Assembly (NCBI GenBank): GCA_001816835.1
Contig: MHDB01000027.1
Span: forward strand, 1-5,981
Source: Candidatus Woykebacteria bacterium RIFCSPLOWO2_01_FULL_43_14
GTDB taxonomy: Bacteria; Patescibacteriota; Microgenomatia; Woykebacterales; 2-01-FULL-43-14
Length of the DNA stretch: 5,981 nt
Direction of reading: 5' to 3'
A program made the position numbers and the translations under genes. Positions 5,766 to 5,981 of the stretch are shown here, piece by piece; within the stretch, counting starts at the first letter, position 1; every line of letters begins with the position of its first letter. The notes below the pieces were generated by a model that saw only the letters and a program-made list of their open reading frames with translations, was not told where the DNA came from and did not search any database.

Positions 5766-5981
5766 ATGATTGTTATACCGATAGCGTATAATCCGTATGT
5801 CAAAAAGTCCGAGCTCGACGCGTTTATAGTGAAACAAAGAAAAGAGTTGAAATGGGCATACAGTTTTTGGGTCCTTATAAGTGTCGCAACTGTGGTTGCT
5901 CTCTACGTTTCACTTAGTCCCCGAATTGGTGGCTTATACGCTAATACTGGATACCAAGTTCCAGGATACGCACAACAGGTC
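5766..5981 (+). CDS. N-terminal part of an unrecognised single-pass membrane protein (cut by the window edge)
   Basis: 72 codons are open to the right edge without a stop; the rest lies outside. I do not recognise the family. Residues 1-30 are a cytosolic-looking segment with several basic residues (KK at 13-14, KQRKELK at 23-29). They precede one hydrophobic stretch at about 30-50 (WAYSFWVLISVATVVALYVS), which looks like a transmembrane helix. The positive-inside rule predicts that the C-terminal part faces outside. After the helix comes a Gly-, Pro- and Tyr-rich stretch (SPRIGGLYANTGYQVPGYAQ). There is no signal-peptidase I or lipobox site that I would trust. The ATG is fixed by the perfect Shine-Dalgarno nine bases after the rnj stop, so it is probably expressed with rnj. 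An envelope-anchored enzyme such as a sortase, or a division protein, is conceivable, but nothing visible supports a choice. Confidence 0.75.
   Translation, partial: MIVIPIAYNPYVKKSELDAFIVKQRKELKWAYSFWVLISVATVVALYVSLSPRIGGLYANTGYQVPGYAQQV

Noticed and set aside
1..5981. CRISPR arrays, tRNA or rRNA genes, insertion sequences, attachment sites.
   Set aside because: No repeated spaced units, no cloverleaf or rRNA-like stretch, no transposase and no flanking inverted repeats were seen on either strand.

Overview
The window reads as a compact, same-strand block of a bacterial chromosome, all on the + strand: a degenerate DHH-family protein, ribosomal protein S15 (rpsO), polynucleotide phosphorylase (pnp), a family-4-like uracil-DNA glycosylase, ribonuclease J (rnj), and the start of a membrane protein cut by the right edge. 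The best guess for the organism is a Patescibacteria/CPR bacterium, possibly Microgenomates-like. This is inferred from small gaps, mixed Shine-Dalgarno use, RNase J as the main nuclease, and familiar proteins that have lost canonical residues. No marker here fixes the lineage. The standard bacterial code fits: the five complete genes contain no in-frame TGA and end in TGA, TAA, TAG, TAG and TAA.

Layout. 14-904: DHH-fold protein of the NrnA (nano-RNase/pAp phosphatase) type. It has lost much of its metal-binding signature and the DHHA1 domain, and it ends in a low-complexity tail. 905-1004: a 100-base gap holding two mutually exclusive hairpins and then a strong-looking extended -10 promoter. 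The predicted transcription start of that promoter falls on the A of the rpsO ATG, which suggests a leaderless rpsO mRNA. 1005-1271 rpsO and 1302-3398 pnp: the widely conserved pair. 3434-4048: uracil-DNA glycosylase without any of the four Fe-S cysteines, carrying a clamp-binding-like C-terminus. 4065-5756: full-length RNase J with a substituted beta-CASP motif C histidine. 5766-5981: N-terminus of an unrecognised single-pass membrane protein, coupled to rnj by a perfect Shine-Dalgarno that overlaps the rnj stop codon.

How the genes fit together. In many bacteria the order rbfA-nrnA-truB-ribF-rpsO-pnp follows nusA-infB. The DHH-rpsO-pnp order here looks like a condensed form of that block, without truB and ribF between. 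PNPase (3'-to-5' phosphorolysis) and RNase J (5'-to-3' exonuclease and endonuclease) would together give the cell both directions of mRNA decay, next to a ribosomal protein gene. The glycosylase is a DNA repair gene inserted between the two ribonucleases. I see no mobile element, CRISPR array, tRNA or rRNA. Nothing here amounts to a wholly new system. The notable signals are the coordinated departures from family signatures in three enzymes and the start-site architecture of rpsO.
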